Part shown: positions 7,458-14,339 of the stretch, in pieces
Layout: every line of letters begins with the position of its first letter
How positions within the stretch are numbered: position 1 is the stretch's first letter
Assembly: GCA_937127205.1 (NCBI GenBank)
Contig: CAKZLS010000554.1
Location: 1 to 20,743, forward strand
Reading direction: 5' to 3'
Source of the DNA: an uncultured Rhodospirillales bacterium
Lineage (GTDB): Bacteria; Pseudomonadota; Alphaproteobacteria; Rhodospirillales; Defluviicoccaceae
Length of the DNA stretch: 20,743 nt
The notes under the pieces: model-generated
What the model was told of the DNA's origin: nothing
Databases searched by the model: none
Seen by the model: the letters and a program-made list of their open reading frames with translations, nothing else
Translations under genes and position numbers: made by a program

Positions 7458-8782
7458 ATTTTCGCATGCTGACTGCCGTTGTCGCGGTAACGTTGATGGC
7501 ATCTTCCGCGGTTTTCGCGGAGGACAAATCCGACTCTCCCGCCGACACCTACGAGATGCTGAATCTATTCGGCGACGTCTTTGAACGGGTGCGCTCCGAT
7601 TACGTGGAAGAAGCCAGTGACGAAGAACTGATCGAGGCGGCAGTCAATGGCATGCTGACCGCGCTGGATCCCCATTCCGGTTACCTGAACGCCAAGCGGT
7701 ACGGCGAAATGAAGGTCCAGACCCACGGATCTTTCGGCGGCTTGGGTATTGAGGTAACCATGGAAGGCGGGCTGGTAAAAGTCGTGTCGCCCATTGATGA
7801 CACGCCCGCTTTCCGCGCCGGGTTGGAACCGGGCGATCTGGTGACCCACATCGACGGCGAGCAGGTCCTCGGCCTTACCCTCTCGGAAGCGGTCGAAAAA
7901 ATGCGCGGCCCGGTGGATACCAAAATCAAGTTGACAATCCGCCGCGATGGCCGCGATCCGTTCGATGTAACGATCACCCGTGCAATCGTCAAAATTCAAT
8001 CCGTGCGCTCCCGCCTCGAGGGTAAGGTGGGTTATGTGCGGGTCAGTTCATTCAGTGAGCAGACCGGGCCGGGCATCTCGGAGGCAATAGAAAAGCTCGA
8101 GGAAGAGGCCGGCGGTGAGCTGCAAGGGATTGTTCTTGATCTCCGCAACAATCCCGGTGGCCTGCTTTCCCAAGCGATCGCGGTTTCGGACGCCTTTCTC
8201 GAGAAGGGAGAGATCGTATCCACCCGGTCACGCCGCCCCGGTGATGCTCAGCGTTTCAATGCCCGCCCGGGTGATGTGGCTGACGGGTTGCCGGTAGTGG
8301 TGATCATCAATGCCGGTTCTGCGTCGGCCTCCGAGATCGTTGCCGGCGCCCTGCAGGATCATGGACGGGCCATCCTCCTTGGCACCAAGTCCTTCGGCAA
8401 GGGCTCGGTACAGACAATCATCCCGCTTGGCGGCCGGGGCGCCATGAGGCTGACCACCGCGCGATACTACACGCCATCCGGCCGATCCATTCAGGCGGTG
8501 GGTATCGAGCCGGATATCGTTGTCCCGCAAGCCCGAATCGAGTCCATCGATCAACCCCAGAGCCGCCGCGAAGCCGACCTGAGAGGGGCCCTGGACTATA
8601 CGATCGAGGAGGAAGAGGAAACCGAAGGCGTCGATGACGAAGGTGCAAGTTCTGACGGTGCCGAAGACACAGAAGAAACCCAGGCACAGGCGACCGCCAA
8701 GGATTATCAGCTGCAGAGGGCATTGGATCTGGTGCGGGGACTAGCGCTGTTCGGCAATAAGGCGCCAACCTCCGACGGGTAA
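7454..8782 (+). CDS. ctpA: Carboxyl-terminal processing protease (S41)
   Basis: A periplasmic serine protease of the CtpA/Prc family, which trims or degrades envelope proteins, including cell-wall hydrolases. The 442-residue product has a signal peptide ending near SSAVFAED (about residue 23), a PDZ domain (about 97-170, GGLGIEV and AGLEPGDLV), and the S41 core with LRNNPGG, NAGSASASE (catalytic Ser about 291) and FGKGSVQ (catalytic Lys about 316 and Gln 320). The 25-residue Ser-Lys spacing is that of the family. After the core comes a strongly acidic Glu/Asp-rich low-complexity stretch (about 380-418) before a short hydrophobic C-terminus. It is coupled to the EnvC-like gene by an ATGA overlap, a pairing that recurs in proteobacteria and suggests shared control of peptidoglycan splitting. 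Confidence 0.95.
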   Translation: MNFRMLTAVVAVTLMASSAVFAEDKSDSPADTYEMLNLFGDVFERVRSDYVEEASDEELIEAAVNGMLTALDPHSGYLNAKRYGEMKVQTHGSFGGLGIEVTMEGGLVKVVSPIDDTPAFRAGLEPGDLVTHIDGEQVLGLTLSEAVEKMRGPVDTKIKLTIRRDGRDPFDVTITRAIVKIQSVRSRLEGKVGYVRVSSFSEQTGPGISEAIEKLEEEAGGELQGIVLDLRNNPGGLLSQAIAVSDAFLEKGEIVSTRSRRPGDAQRFNARPGDVADGLPVVVIINAGSASASEIVAGALQDHGRAILLGTKSFGKGSVQTIIPLGGRGAMRLTTARYYTPSGRSIQAVGIEPDIVVPQARIESIDQPQSRREADLRGALDYTIEEEEETEGVDDEGASSDGAEDTEETQAQATAKDYQLQRALDLVRGLALFGNKAPTSDG

Positions 8783-8859
8783 CGCGGTTGAGGATAAGGC
8801 TGGTTTTTCAACGCCAAAGCGGGTATGTGGTGGCGATATTCTGAGGCACCAACGACGCC

Positions 8860-10014
8860 ATGGCTTTGGACGCGCGAAAAAAATCTAGCCTTGCCCTGAT
8901 CGGCGGAGCCGCCGCCTGTGTCATTGTTCTTGTCGCCCTGGTGGCGGGTGGATGGCTTTTCCTCAGAGCCGACATTGACCGTGGGTCGGCGACGGTGGTC
9001 GAGGTGGAGCTTTCGGACCGCGATGACACCGTTCGTGAAGGTGTGCTTACGCCGCCTGGGGTCTCGTCAGACAAAAAGCCAAGTGTGCCCGGTGATGGTG
9101 AGGGCGCGGAGGCCGGACCACGGGTGACGGTCGGGCTGGATGGCGTCGTGATGCCTTCGGTTACCGCGGCAGCCTATTCGAGAGCCCCCCTTGCCGCGCG
9201 CGATGAAACGGCCGTCAATGCCGCAGACCCCGCTCTGCTGGAACAGAAAGGCGATCTCGCGCTTCCCAAGATCGCCGAAGACGGCCGCATGGCATGGCGT
9301 GTGTATTCACGGCCGTTTGTCAGCCGCGATGATCGTCCGCGGTTGGCGATTATCGTGACGGGCCTTGGGCTCAGTGCGGTTGCCACCGAGGCCGCCATAG
9401 CTCGGCTGCCCGGCCCCGTTACTCTCGGCTTTCATCCGGACGCACCAAACTTGGAGAAGTGGGCTGAGATGGCTCGGCGGGCGGGACACGAAGTGCTTCT
9501 GTCCATTCCCATGGAACCGGCTGACTTTCCGTTCGATGACCCCGGACCGAATGCTCTGCTTACCACACTCGATACAGAAGAGAACCTCGTCCGTCTCGAA
9601 CATTTGCTCGGGCGGCTTACCGGCTTCGCCGGCGTCATCAGCATCATGGGTTCGAAATTTTCGAGAGATGAAGGCCGCCTCAGGCCGGTACTGGAAACCT
9701 TGAACAGCCGTGGCGTGATGTATGTGGAGGCGGCCGGTGCTTCGCACAGCTTGGCTCCCGGGATTGCCACGGAGATCGGGCTTCCGCGGGTGATTGTCGA
9801 TGTCGAGCTCGATGCCAAACCCTCCGAGAGTGCTATTGAGGCACAGCTGGCCCGATTGGAGAGCATCGCCCGCAAGCGATCCGTGGCAGTAGGGCTTGCG
9901 CGGCCTTATCCGGTGGCGATTGCCAGCCTCGCCAAATGGGTGGCCACGCTTAAGGAAAAGGACTATGTGCTGGCGCCAGCCTCCGCCGTCGTTGACCGCC
10001 AATTTCTTCCGTGA
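8860..10014 (+). CDS. Divergent polysaccharide deacetylase family protein (YibQ-like)
   Basis: A 384-residue membrane-anchored protein. Residues about 10-36 are a single hydrophobic anchor after a basic MALDARKKS start. A Pro/Gly/Asp-rich linker follows (to about 140), then a divergent NodB-like deacetylase domain from RPRLAIIVTGLGLSAVATEAA through LPGPVTLGFHP, HEVLLSIPMEP, GVISIMGSKFS and VAVGLARPYPV. In the family the motif is usually written with Asp in IVIDDLG; here it is VTGLGLS, so the first metal-ligand positions of true deacetylases are missing and catalysis is doubtful. The gene is habitually next to envC and ctpA, hence a presumed cell-wall role, but the substrate is unknown. It starts 77 bp after ctpA; rppH starts 13 bp after its stop. 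Confidence 0.88.
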   Translation: MALDARKKSSLALIGGAAACVIVLVALVAGGWLFLRADIDRGSATVVEVELSDRDDTVREGVLTPPGVSSDKKPSVPGDGEGAEAGPRVTVGLDGVVMPSVTAAAYSRAPLAARDETAVNAADPALLEQKGDLALPKIAEDGRMAWRVYSRPFVSRDDRPRLAIIVTGLGLSAVATEAAIARLPGPVTLGFHPDAPNLEKWAEMARRAGHEVLLSIPMEPADFPFDDPGPNALLTTLDTEENLVRLEHLLGRLTGFAGVISIMGSKFSRDEGRLRPVLETLNSRGVMYVEAAGASHSLAPGIATEIGLPRVIVDVELDAKPSESAIEAQLARLESIARKRSVAVGLARPYPVAIASLAKWVATLKEKDYVLAPASAVVDRQFLP

Positions 10015-10027
10015 GCCTATTCCTCTC

Positions 10028-10549
10028 GTGACAAAACAATCTGCTAACACCGCCCGACCGGGCAAGCGCCGGCCCTACCGAAAGGGCGTGGGGGCGGTGC
10101 TCTTCAACCAGCAAGGCTTAGTGTTCGTGGCGCGTCGGATCGATACGGCGGTCGACGCATGGCAACTGCCGCAAGGTGGGGTCAAGTCAGGCGAGAAGCG
10201 CAAGGCGGCCGTGCTTCGTGAATTGGCGGAAGAGATCGGTACCGGCAAGGCCGAGATCGTCGCCAAGTCGTCTCGCAAACTTCGCTACGACCTTCCAGAG
10301 GAAATCGCCAACAAGGTTTGGAGCGGGAGGTACAGAGGGCAGCAGCAGCGCTGGTACGCTCTCCACTTTACGGGATCGGACGCCGATATAGATCTTGCGG
10401 CAAGCAAGCATCCGGAATTCAACGCATGGCGATGGGTGCCGTTGGACGACCTTCCGGAACTTGCCGTCGAATTCAAACAGAAGATGTATCGGGAAATCGC
10501 GAGCGAGTTCGGTCACTTGGCGAGACGCCCATCCCGAGCTCGGGAGTGA
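10028..10549 (+). CDS. rppH: RNA pyrophosphohydrolase (Nudix)
   Basis: RppH removes pyrophosphate from 5'-triphosphorylated RNA and so starts 5'-end-dependent mRNA decay in the cytosol. The 173-residue product begins with YRKGVGAVLFN and carries a perfect Nudix box (G-x5-E-x7-RE-x2-EE-x-G) in GGVKSGEKRK followed by AAVLRELAEEIG. WQLPQGG before it and WSGRYRGQQQRWYAL and FNAWRWVPLDDLP after it are RppH-type segments. The GTG at 10028 is chosen because it gives the usual N-terminus a short way before the first beta strand; its ribosome site is poor, so coupling to the upstream gene (13 bp gap) is likely. It converges with luxI, 34 bp away. Confidence 0.92.
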   Translation: MTKQSANTARPGKRRPYRKGVGAVLFNQQGLVFVARRIDTAVDAWQLPQGGVKSGEKRKAAVLRELAEEIGTGKAEIVAKSSRKLRYDLPEEIANKVWSGRYRGQQQRWYALHFTGSDADIDLAASKHPEFNAWRWVPLDDLPELAVEFKQKMYREIASEFGHLARRPSRARE

Positions 10550-10583
10550 GCGCCTCGCCTGAGTGAATCCTACGCGGTACCCG

Positions 10584-11492
10584 CTACCCGCCTTGGGTGG
10601 ATAGGGAACCGGCGTAAGTGTAGGGCGGTGGAGGAAACGGAATAGGCCAATCGTTTTTCGGTTCATCGACGGTTGCGACCGACAGCGCGTGCTTTCCGAG
10701 ATAGCAGAAGCCGCAGGATCCGACAGCCGGTACCGTGCCGGCCTTCAAGTGTGGCGCGATGTATTGATCGCATCCGAGGGTGTATGGATCAATTGCAGGG
10801 CCATGCGAGGTGCCCGTGCGTCGGTCCGAGCTCGTGGATATCCGTGGCGCCGCCGGGGAGGACGTGATTTGAGGGATCGGACGCTCACCCGCGACGTTGA
10901 GGACGGGATTCTTGAGGCCATAGAAGTGGCGTGCACTGAGCAGGGCTTGGCGTGTGATGTGGACCCGCCCGGAAACCACGGGAAGGCCGCCGAGTTTTTT
11001 CGGCTCGCCAAGGACATCGACGGTGACGCCCGCGGCGCGGATGGCGCCATTGATGATCTGGATCGGCATAACGCACAGAAATTCAGCGATATCGTTGCGT
11101 AGACCGAACTCAAGGCAGCCGCACACCAGTTCTCCAAGGACCTCCCGTCTCTTGTCGGGAGAAAGGCCGCGGTCGATGCCGAAGCGCGTTGCCTCCCAGA
11201 CGTTTTCGTCCGACGGCAACGTCTGTCCATCTACCAGGTCCGCCCATAGCTCCTGAATCATGTACGGAAGGGTCGTCGGAATGAGCCGGGTAACGGCCCG
11301 GGCTTCTCCGTCTTCATCCCGCCAGACCAGGTACACGGCGGCGGGCGTATCGAACTGGTCCCACTCCATATTGCGATAGGTGGGAACTTGGTACTTTTGT
11401 CGTTCCACGAACACCCGATGACGCAGGCGGTGCATAGAGGCAAGAGCGTCACCCAGGTGGTGGGCCGTTTCAAGTGTGATGGCGTCGATCAT
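10584..11492 (-). CDS. luxI: Acyl-homoserine-lactone synthase (LuxI family) with C-terminal extension
   Basis: LuxI enzymes join an acyl chain from acyl-ACP to S-adenosylmethionine to make the quorum-sensing signal. Family residues are visible: RHRVFVERQKY (Arg25, Phe28), MEWDQFDT (Trp44, Asp45, Asp48), AVTRLIPT (Arg69) and WEATRFGID (Glu100, Arg103). The synthase domain ends at about residue 200, the usual full length; this protein has 302. The extra part has a Ser/Pro/Arg linker (about 203-235) and then C241, C260-GF-C263 and H268 (C-x18-C-x2-C-x4-H) and a proline-rich end, PFPPPPY. I do not recognise that domain; the Cys/His pattern could bind a metal, which is inference. The ribosome site GGGAG lies in the loop of a small GTTCC/GGAAC inverted repeat (11493-11515). 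No luxR-type gene is in the window. Confidence 0.9.
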   Translation of the reverse strand: MIDAITLETAHHLGDALASMHRLRHRVFVERQKYQVPTYRNMEWDQFDTPAAVYLVWRDEDGEARAVTRLIPTTLPYMIQELWADLVDGQTLPSDENVWEATRFGIDRGLSPDKRREVLGELVCGCLEFGLRNDIAEFLCVMPIQIINGAIRAAGVTVDVLGEPKKLGGLPVVSGRVHITRQALLSARHFYGLKNPVLNVAGERPIPQITSSPAAPRISTSSDRRTGTSHGPAIDPYTLGCDQYIAPHLKAGTVPAVGSCGFCYLGKHALSVATVDEPKNDWPIPFPPPPYTYAGSLSTQGG

Positions 11493-11671
11493 GTTCCACT
11501 CCCTGTGTTAGGAACGTTGGATACGTGATCCCGCGGATGTTGCCTAAATGTTCTTTTTGTTGTTTCGAAACCTGCCCGACCGGATCGTTGTCCTGCCGTG
11601 GCGATGATCGTCGTACTTTTCGGTCTGCCTTTGTCGGGATTTTCCAAGGTGAGAATGCCGACAATGGATCC

Positions 11672-11687
11672 ATCCGAGTATTCGGAT
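11672..11687 (-). other. Hairpin in the luxI leader
   Basis: ATCCGA and TCGGAT form a perfect 6-bp stem with a 4-nt loop, roughly 35-50 nt after the predicted transcription start of luxI. There is no T-tract. It could stabilise the leader or help control it; the stem is short and may be chance. Confidence 0.35.
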
Positions 11688-11727
11688 CATAAGCTTGAGC
11701 GGTAGAGTGCCCGTCGCCTGATGAGAA

Positions 11728-11756
11728 CAAATAGTGAACATTTAAATCCCTGTCAA
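11728..11756 (-). promoter_or_regulatory. Predicted luxI promoter with TGTTC direct repeat
   Basis: Read on the minus strand: a consensus -35 TTGACA (11756-11751), a 17-bp spacer, then -10 TATTTG (11733-11728). The spacer and -10 contain TGTTC-N6-TGTTC, two copies 11 bp apart, one helical turn, running just past the -10. A short inverted repeat CTGT-N4-ACAG overlaps the -35. The same -35, spacing, -10 and TGTTC pair occur at the promoter of the small-protein gene (12163-12191), which supports it as a real shared site. Confidence 0.7.
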
Positions 11757-11936
11757 TACAGATTCTTGCCGGTGGTCTGTATCAGGGGCGACTGCCGGAC
11801 ACGTCGACCGTGTGCCATAACCCGGAAATCACGGGATATTAGGGATTTTGCGGGAACCATGAGGATGGTACTTGGGGCGCGGGAAGTCAGTGCACGTTCG
11901 AGCGGATGGGTCTCGCGCAATGAAAGGCAAGCGACG

Positions 11937-11990
11937 GTTGCCGCTCAAAGAAATAGGCTGCCAAGCGCAGTCGGTTTCTTTTACGGCAAC
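11937..11990 (-). ncRNA. 54-nt three-tier hairpin between the small-protein gene and luxI
   Basis: Three nested stems: GTTGCCG (11937-11943) with CGGCAAC (11984-11990); AAAGAAA (11947-11953) with TTTCTTT (11975-11981); and GGCTGC (11956-11961) with GCAGTC (11967-11972, one GU) around a 5-nt loop. Together that is 20 pairs with two small internal loops. It lies 24 nt after the stop of the small-protein gene, but no T-tract follows on the minus strand, so it is not a standard terminator. It may protect the 3' end of that mRNA, be a small RNA, or be a DNA palindrome; the strand and function are inferred. Confidence 0.5.
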
Positions 11991-12014
11991 ATCGCGATTA
12001 AGGGGATTTACTCG

Positions 12015-12128
12015 CTACCGCACCACTTCGGTAACGGCTTTTAGAATCTCTTGCCATGGAACATTGAGATACGCCGCGACGGCGCAGGTGGTGCCGATCG
12101 CAAGGCCGATAAGCAGTTTCTCGGTCAT
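12015..12128 (-). CDS. Small hydrophobic protein, 37 aa, upstream of luxI
   Basis: A 37-codon gene: MTEKLLIGLAIG, then TTCAVAAYLN, then VPWQEILKAVTEVVR. Residues about 4-21 form one hydrophobic helix with small residues, followed by a short amphipathic stretch ending in Arg. It is supported by a strong ribosome site, GGAGG (12141-12137), 8 nt from the ATG, and a consensus-like promoter just upstream (12163-12191). No other ATG in the frame has comparable signals. I do not recognise a family; size and composition fit a single-pass membrane peptide. It shares strand and promoter type with luxI, whose promoter lies 259 bp beyond its stop, so joint regulation is likely. A short cytosolic helix or a toxin-like peptide cannot be excluded. 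Confidence 0.7.
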   Translation of the reverse strand: MTEKLLIGLAIGTTCAVAAYLNVPWQEILKAVTEVVR

Positions 12129-12162
12129 AGATACTACCTCCAAACAATCTGATTGAAAAGAA

Positions 12163-12191
12163 CAAATAAGGAACATTAATGAGCATGTCAA
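12163..12191 (-). promoter_or_regulatory. Predicted promoter of the 37-aa gene with TGTTC direct repeat
   Basis: On the minus strand: -35 TTGACA (12191-12186), a 17-bp spacer and -10 TATTTG (12168-12163). The spacer carries AATGTTC running into CTTATTTGTTCT, giving TGTTC-N6-TGTTC with the same 11-bp period and the same position as at the luxI promoter. The predicted start is near 12156, leaving a leader of about 28 nt. Confidence 0.72.
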
Positions 12192-12388
12192 GATAATATT
12201 CCTATATCGCGATCCGTTATGGCACCCCTCCGGATTGCTTGGATCGGGCTGTGGGAAGGCTGTACGGAAATCGAACTTGGGGGATGTTCGGGCTTGCCTT
12301 GACCGAACCCCGCGTGGCAAAGGAACCGGGTTCCCGGAGTTGCGGTTCTGATCTCCGGAGGGCGCGGGTGCCCGCGGAGCTCGGACGG

Positions 12389-13357
12389 ATGGAATATGTT
12401 CAGGTTATTGGCGGTTTCGTGCTGCTGCTTGGCGGTGCGGAGGTGCTGCTAAGGGGATCGGTGGCGATCGCGCGTCGTTTGCAAATATCGACGCTCGTTA
12501 TCGGCATGACGATCGTGGCGTTCGGGACGTCGCTGCCTGAACTGGTCGTGAGCCTCGATGCGGCCTTTTCGGGCTCGCCCGATATCGCCGTCGGTAATAT
12601 CGTCGGCAGCAACGTCGCCAATTTATTGCTGATCATCGGCGTTTCCGGACTTGTCCTTCCCATTGCGGCTCGATCCAATCCGCTCGTTCGCGATGGTTTG
12701 ACCTTGCTGGCTGTCACACTGCTCTTTGCCGCCCTGCTCTGGTACGGGTTCGTCGGCCGGGAAGTCGGCGTGGCGCTATTGGTCCTGCTGCTCGCGTTCC
12801 TCGCCCGCTCCTACTGGCAGGAAACACGAGGCCAATCGGACGTCTCGGCCGAACGTCTGGCTCAGGAAGCGGCCGAAGTGGGAGAAATCACCGCGGCGAC
12901 GTGGATACTTTGGGTTGCCGTTGTCGCGGGCCTCGCGGGCGTTGCCTTGGGCGCGGACCTGCTGGTCAAGGGAAGCGTCGTGCTGGCTCGCGCGGCGGGC
13001 GTGTCGGAGGCAGTGATCGGCCTGAGTTTGATTGCGATCGGCACGTCGCTGCCGGAACTGGCGGCGTCCGTCGTGGCCGCGCTTCGCGGCCATTCCGACA
13101 TAGCGGTCGGTAATGTGGTTGGCAGCAATCTGTTCAATATGCTTTGCGTGGGCGGAGGCGTGGCGGTCGCGGCACCGTTCCATGTGGCAGAGCAGATCCA
13201 GACCTTCGACGTCTGGGTGATGTTGGCGGCGACCCTCGCGTTCATGCCGTTCCTGTTGGCCCGGGTTCGGTTCGGCCGTATGATGGGCGCTCTGTTTCTT
13301 GTGGCGTATGTGGGCTATATGGCCGTATTGTTCATCGGGCCGTCGAACGTATTCTGA
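12389..13357 (+). CDS. Calcium/sodium antiporter (CaCA family)
   Basis: A 322-residue inner-membrane exchanger of the YrbG-like CaCA family, which exports Ca2+ (or other cations) in exchange for Na+ or H+. It shows the two inverted alpha repeats of the family: GMTIVAFGTSLPELVVS with GNIVGSNVANLLL in the first half (about residues 40-90), and GLSLIAIGTSLPELAAS with GNVVGSNLFNML in the second (about 210-255). About ten hydrophobic segments are visible, with a charged loop of about 35 residues (QETRGQSDVSAERL and on) between the halves. The frame is open from 12239; the ATG at 12389 is chosen because the first membrane helix follows at once and GGAG lies 9 nt before it. It diverges from the small-protein gene, with about 260 bp between. 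Confidence 0.93.
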   Translation: MEYVQVIGGFVLLLGGAEVLLRGSVAIARRLQISTLVIGMTIVAFGTSLPELVVSLDAAFSGSPDIAVGNIVGSNVANLLLIIGVSGLVLPIAARSNPLVRDGLTLLAVTLLFAALLWYGFVGREVGVALLVLLLAFLARSYWQETRGQSDVSAERLAQEAAEVGEITAATWILWVAVVAGLAGVALGADLLVKGSVVLARAAGVSEAVIGLSLIAIGTSLPELAASVVAALRGHSDIAVGNVVGSNLFNMLCVGGGVAVAAPFHVAEQIQTFDVWVMLAATLAFMPFLLARVRFGRMMGALFLVAYVGYMAVLFIGPSNVF

Positions 13358-13524
13358 CACTTTGCTGCGACTTTCACATTGGAGTGACGCAGCAGGAAAT
13401 TAACGCTGCCGTGCGTTTCATCCTCGACGTACGGTTGATGACAGGGCAGGTGATCACACCGAATAGTGGCCAGCATCTTGGCTGGGCTCGGTCCGCTAGC
13501 GGTTCTGCCGACAAGGAATTAGCC

Positions 13525-13557
13525 ATGGACCGGGCCAAGCGAGAGAGTTTCCTATGA
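13525..13557 (+). CDS. Possible 10-codon leader ORF coupled to folB
   Basis: ATG at 13525 has a good AAGGA ribosome site 7-8 nt before it and encodes MDRAKRESFL; its TGA overlaps the folB ATG (ATGA). It could feed ribosomes to folB, whose own site is weaker. Evidence is limited to the ribosome site and the overlap; it may be chance. Confidence 0.35.
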   Translation: MDRAKRESFL

Positions 13558-13970
13558 CCGTCGATGCCGCGAACACAGTTCAACCGTTGCATATCGCCGA
13601 CGCGCGAAACGCCGTTCGCCACGTTTTTGTTCGCGACCTTGTCCTGTTCTGCAAGATCGGTGTCCACCGCCATGAACACACCGACGCCCAACGAGTACGG
13701 ATCAACTTGGACCTTGCCGTGCGGGAAGGGCGGGATCTTGATGACAGCCTTTCCAACGTCGTTTGCTATGAACGGATCACCACCGGCGTTCGCGAGATCG
13801 TGTCGCGGGGGCATATCAACTTGGTGGAGACCCTGGCCGAAGAGATCTCGACAATGTGTCTCGAGGATTGGCGGGTCCGATCGGTGAGGGTACGGATCGA
13901 AAAGCTGGATGTCTTTCCCGACGTCACCAGCGTCGGCGTAGAGATCGAACGATTCTCAACAACTCCGTAA
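13554..13970 (+). CDS. folB: Dihydroneopterin aldolase
   Basis: FolB cleaves 7,8-dihydroneopterin to 6-hydroxymethyl-dihydropterin and glycolaldehyde in folate synthesis. The 138-residue product has the FolB core: HVFVRDLVLFCKIGVHRHE with the conserved Glu, the Tyr in VVCYERI, NLVETLAEEI, and RIEKLDVFPDVTSVGVEIER with the catalytic Lys. About 20 extra residues precede the core. The ATG at 13554 has a GAGAG ribosome site and overlaps a possible leader ORF. The pteridine-reductase-like SDR gene often found before folB in alphaproteobacteria is not here; the antiporter gene is. A weak hairpin lies after its stop. Confidence 0.92.
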   Translation: MTVDAANTVQPLHIADARNAVRHVFVRDLVLFCKIGVHRHEHTDAQRVRINLDLAVREGRDLDDSLSNVVCYERITTGVREIVSRGHINLVETLAEEISTMCLEDWRVRSVRVRIEKLDVFPDVTSVGVEIERFSTTP

Positions 13971-14339
13971 CGTCTCGGTTTTTACAGGTTTGTGACAGGC
14001 TGCGGGTGGCCGATCCCGGTCCTGCCGCCTGAAGTTGTACACAGGGCCGCAGGCCATGCGACCATACAACCCGCAAACGGGGAATGATTGTGATCGTGTA
14101 GGCTCGGTTTCTCGATTTCGAACAAAAACCGTTCGACATCAATGCATTAAAATTTCGTCCAAGTTTTTTGGCCATATCCGTATGTGCGGGAAGTGGTCAG
14201 CGCCATCGTTTGCCGATGCAAATGTTTCAACAGATTTGTCCACAGACTCCTTCGACTGTTTCACTATAGAAATTGAACCGTTAGACAGGTTTCCCAAAGC
14301 GCTGTTGACCGGACCTGTTGCTGTGATCAAATAGTTGGC
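13971..14339 (+). other. Intergenic region folB-uvrC
   Basis: About 370 bp, more AT-rich than its surroundings, without a supported gene. It begins with an imperfect hairpin (13996-14031). A TATAGA at 14265-14270 and a TTGACC at 14305-14310, the latter 17 bp before CAAATA (14328-14333), are possible promoter pieces; the second would put the transcript start at the uvrC ATG itself. None is convincing alone. Confidence 0.5.
13996..14031 (+). terminator. Imperfect hairpin after folB
   Basis: CAGGC pairs with GCCTG and, after a 1x1 mismatch, GCGGG pairs with CCTGC (one GU) around a 14-nt loop, 25 bp after the folB stop. There is no T-tract, so it is a weak candidate for a terminator. Confidence 0.3.

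Larger units (their letters stand above)
11493..12014 (-). other. luxI leader and upstream regulatory region
   Basis: About 520 bp with no supportable gene on either strand. From luxI outward it holds the inverted repeat around the luxI ribosome site (11493-11515), a TGTTC-containing stretch on the plus strand (11547-11565), a perfect ATCCGA/TCGGAT hairpin (11672-11687), the luxI promoter (11728-11756), and a 54-nt hairpin (11937-11990). If the promoter is right, the luxI mRNA has a leader of about 230 nt, long for a LuxI gene. Confidence 0.6.

Noticed and set aside
11544..11741. Open frames in the luxI leader (65 codons from ATG 11741, 48 from ATG 11690)
   Set aside because: The first starts inside the promoter spacer and neither has a ribosome site; composition is Arg/His-rich like non-coding DNA.
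11749..11760. CTGT-N4-ACAG near the luxI -35 as a lux box
   Set aside because: Too short for the usual 18-22 bp lux box and absent from the twin promoter; kept only as a note.
12239..12388. Longer start for the antiporter
   Set aside because: The added 50 residues are hydrophilic and Arg-rich, with no family match, and the ATG at 12389 has its own GGAG site before the first membrane helix.
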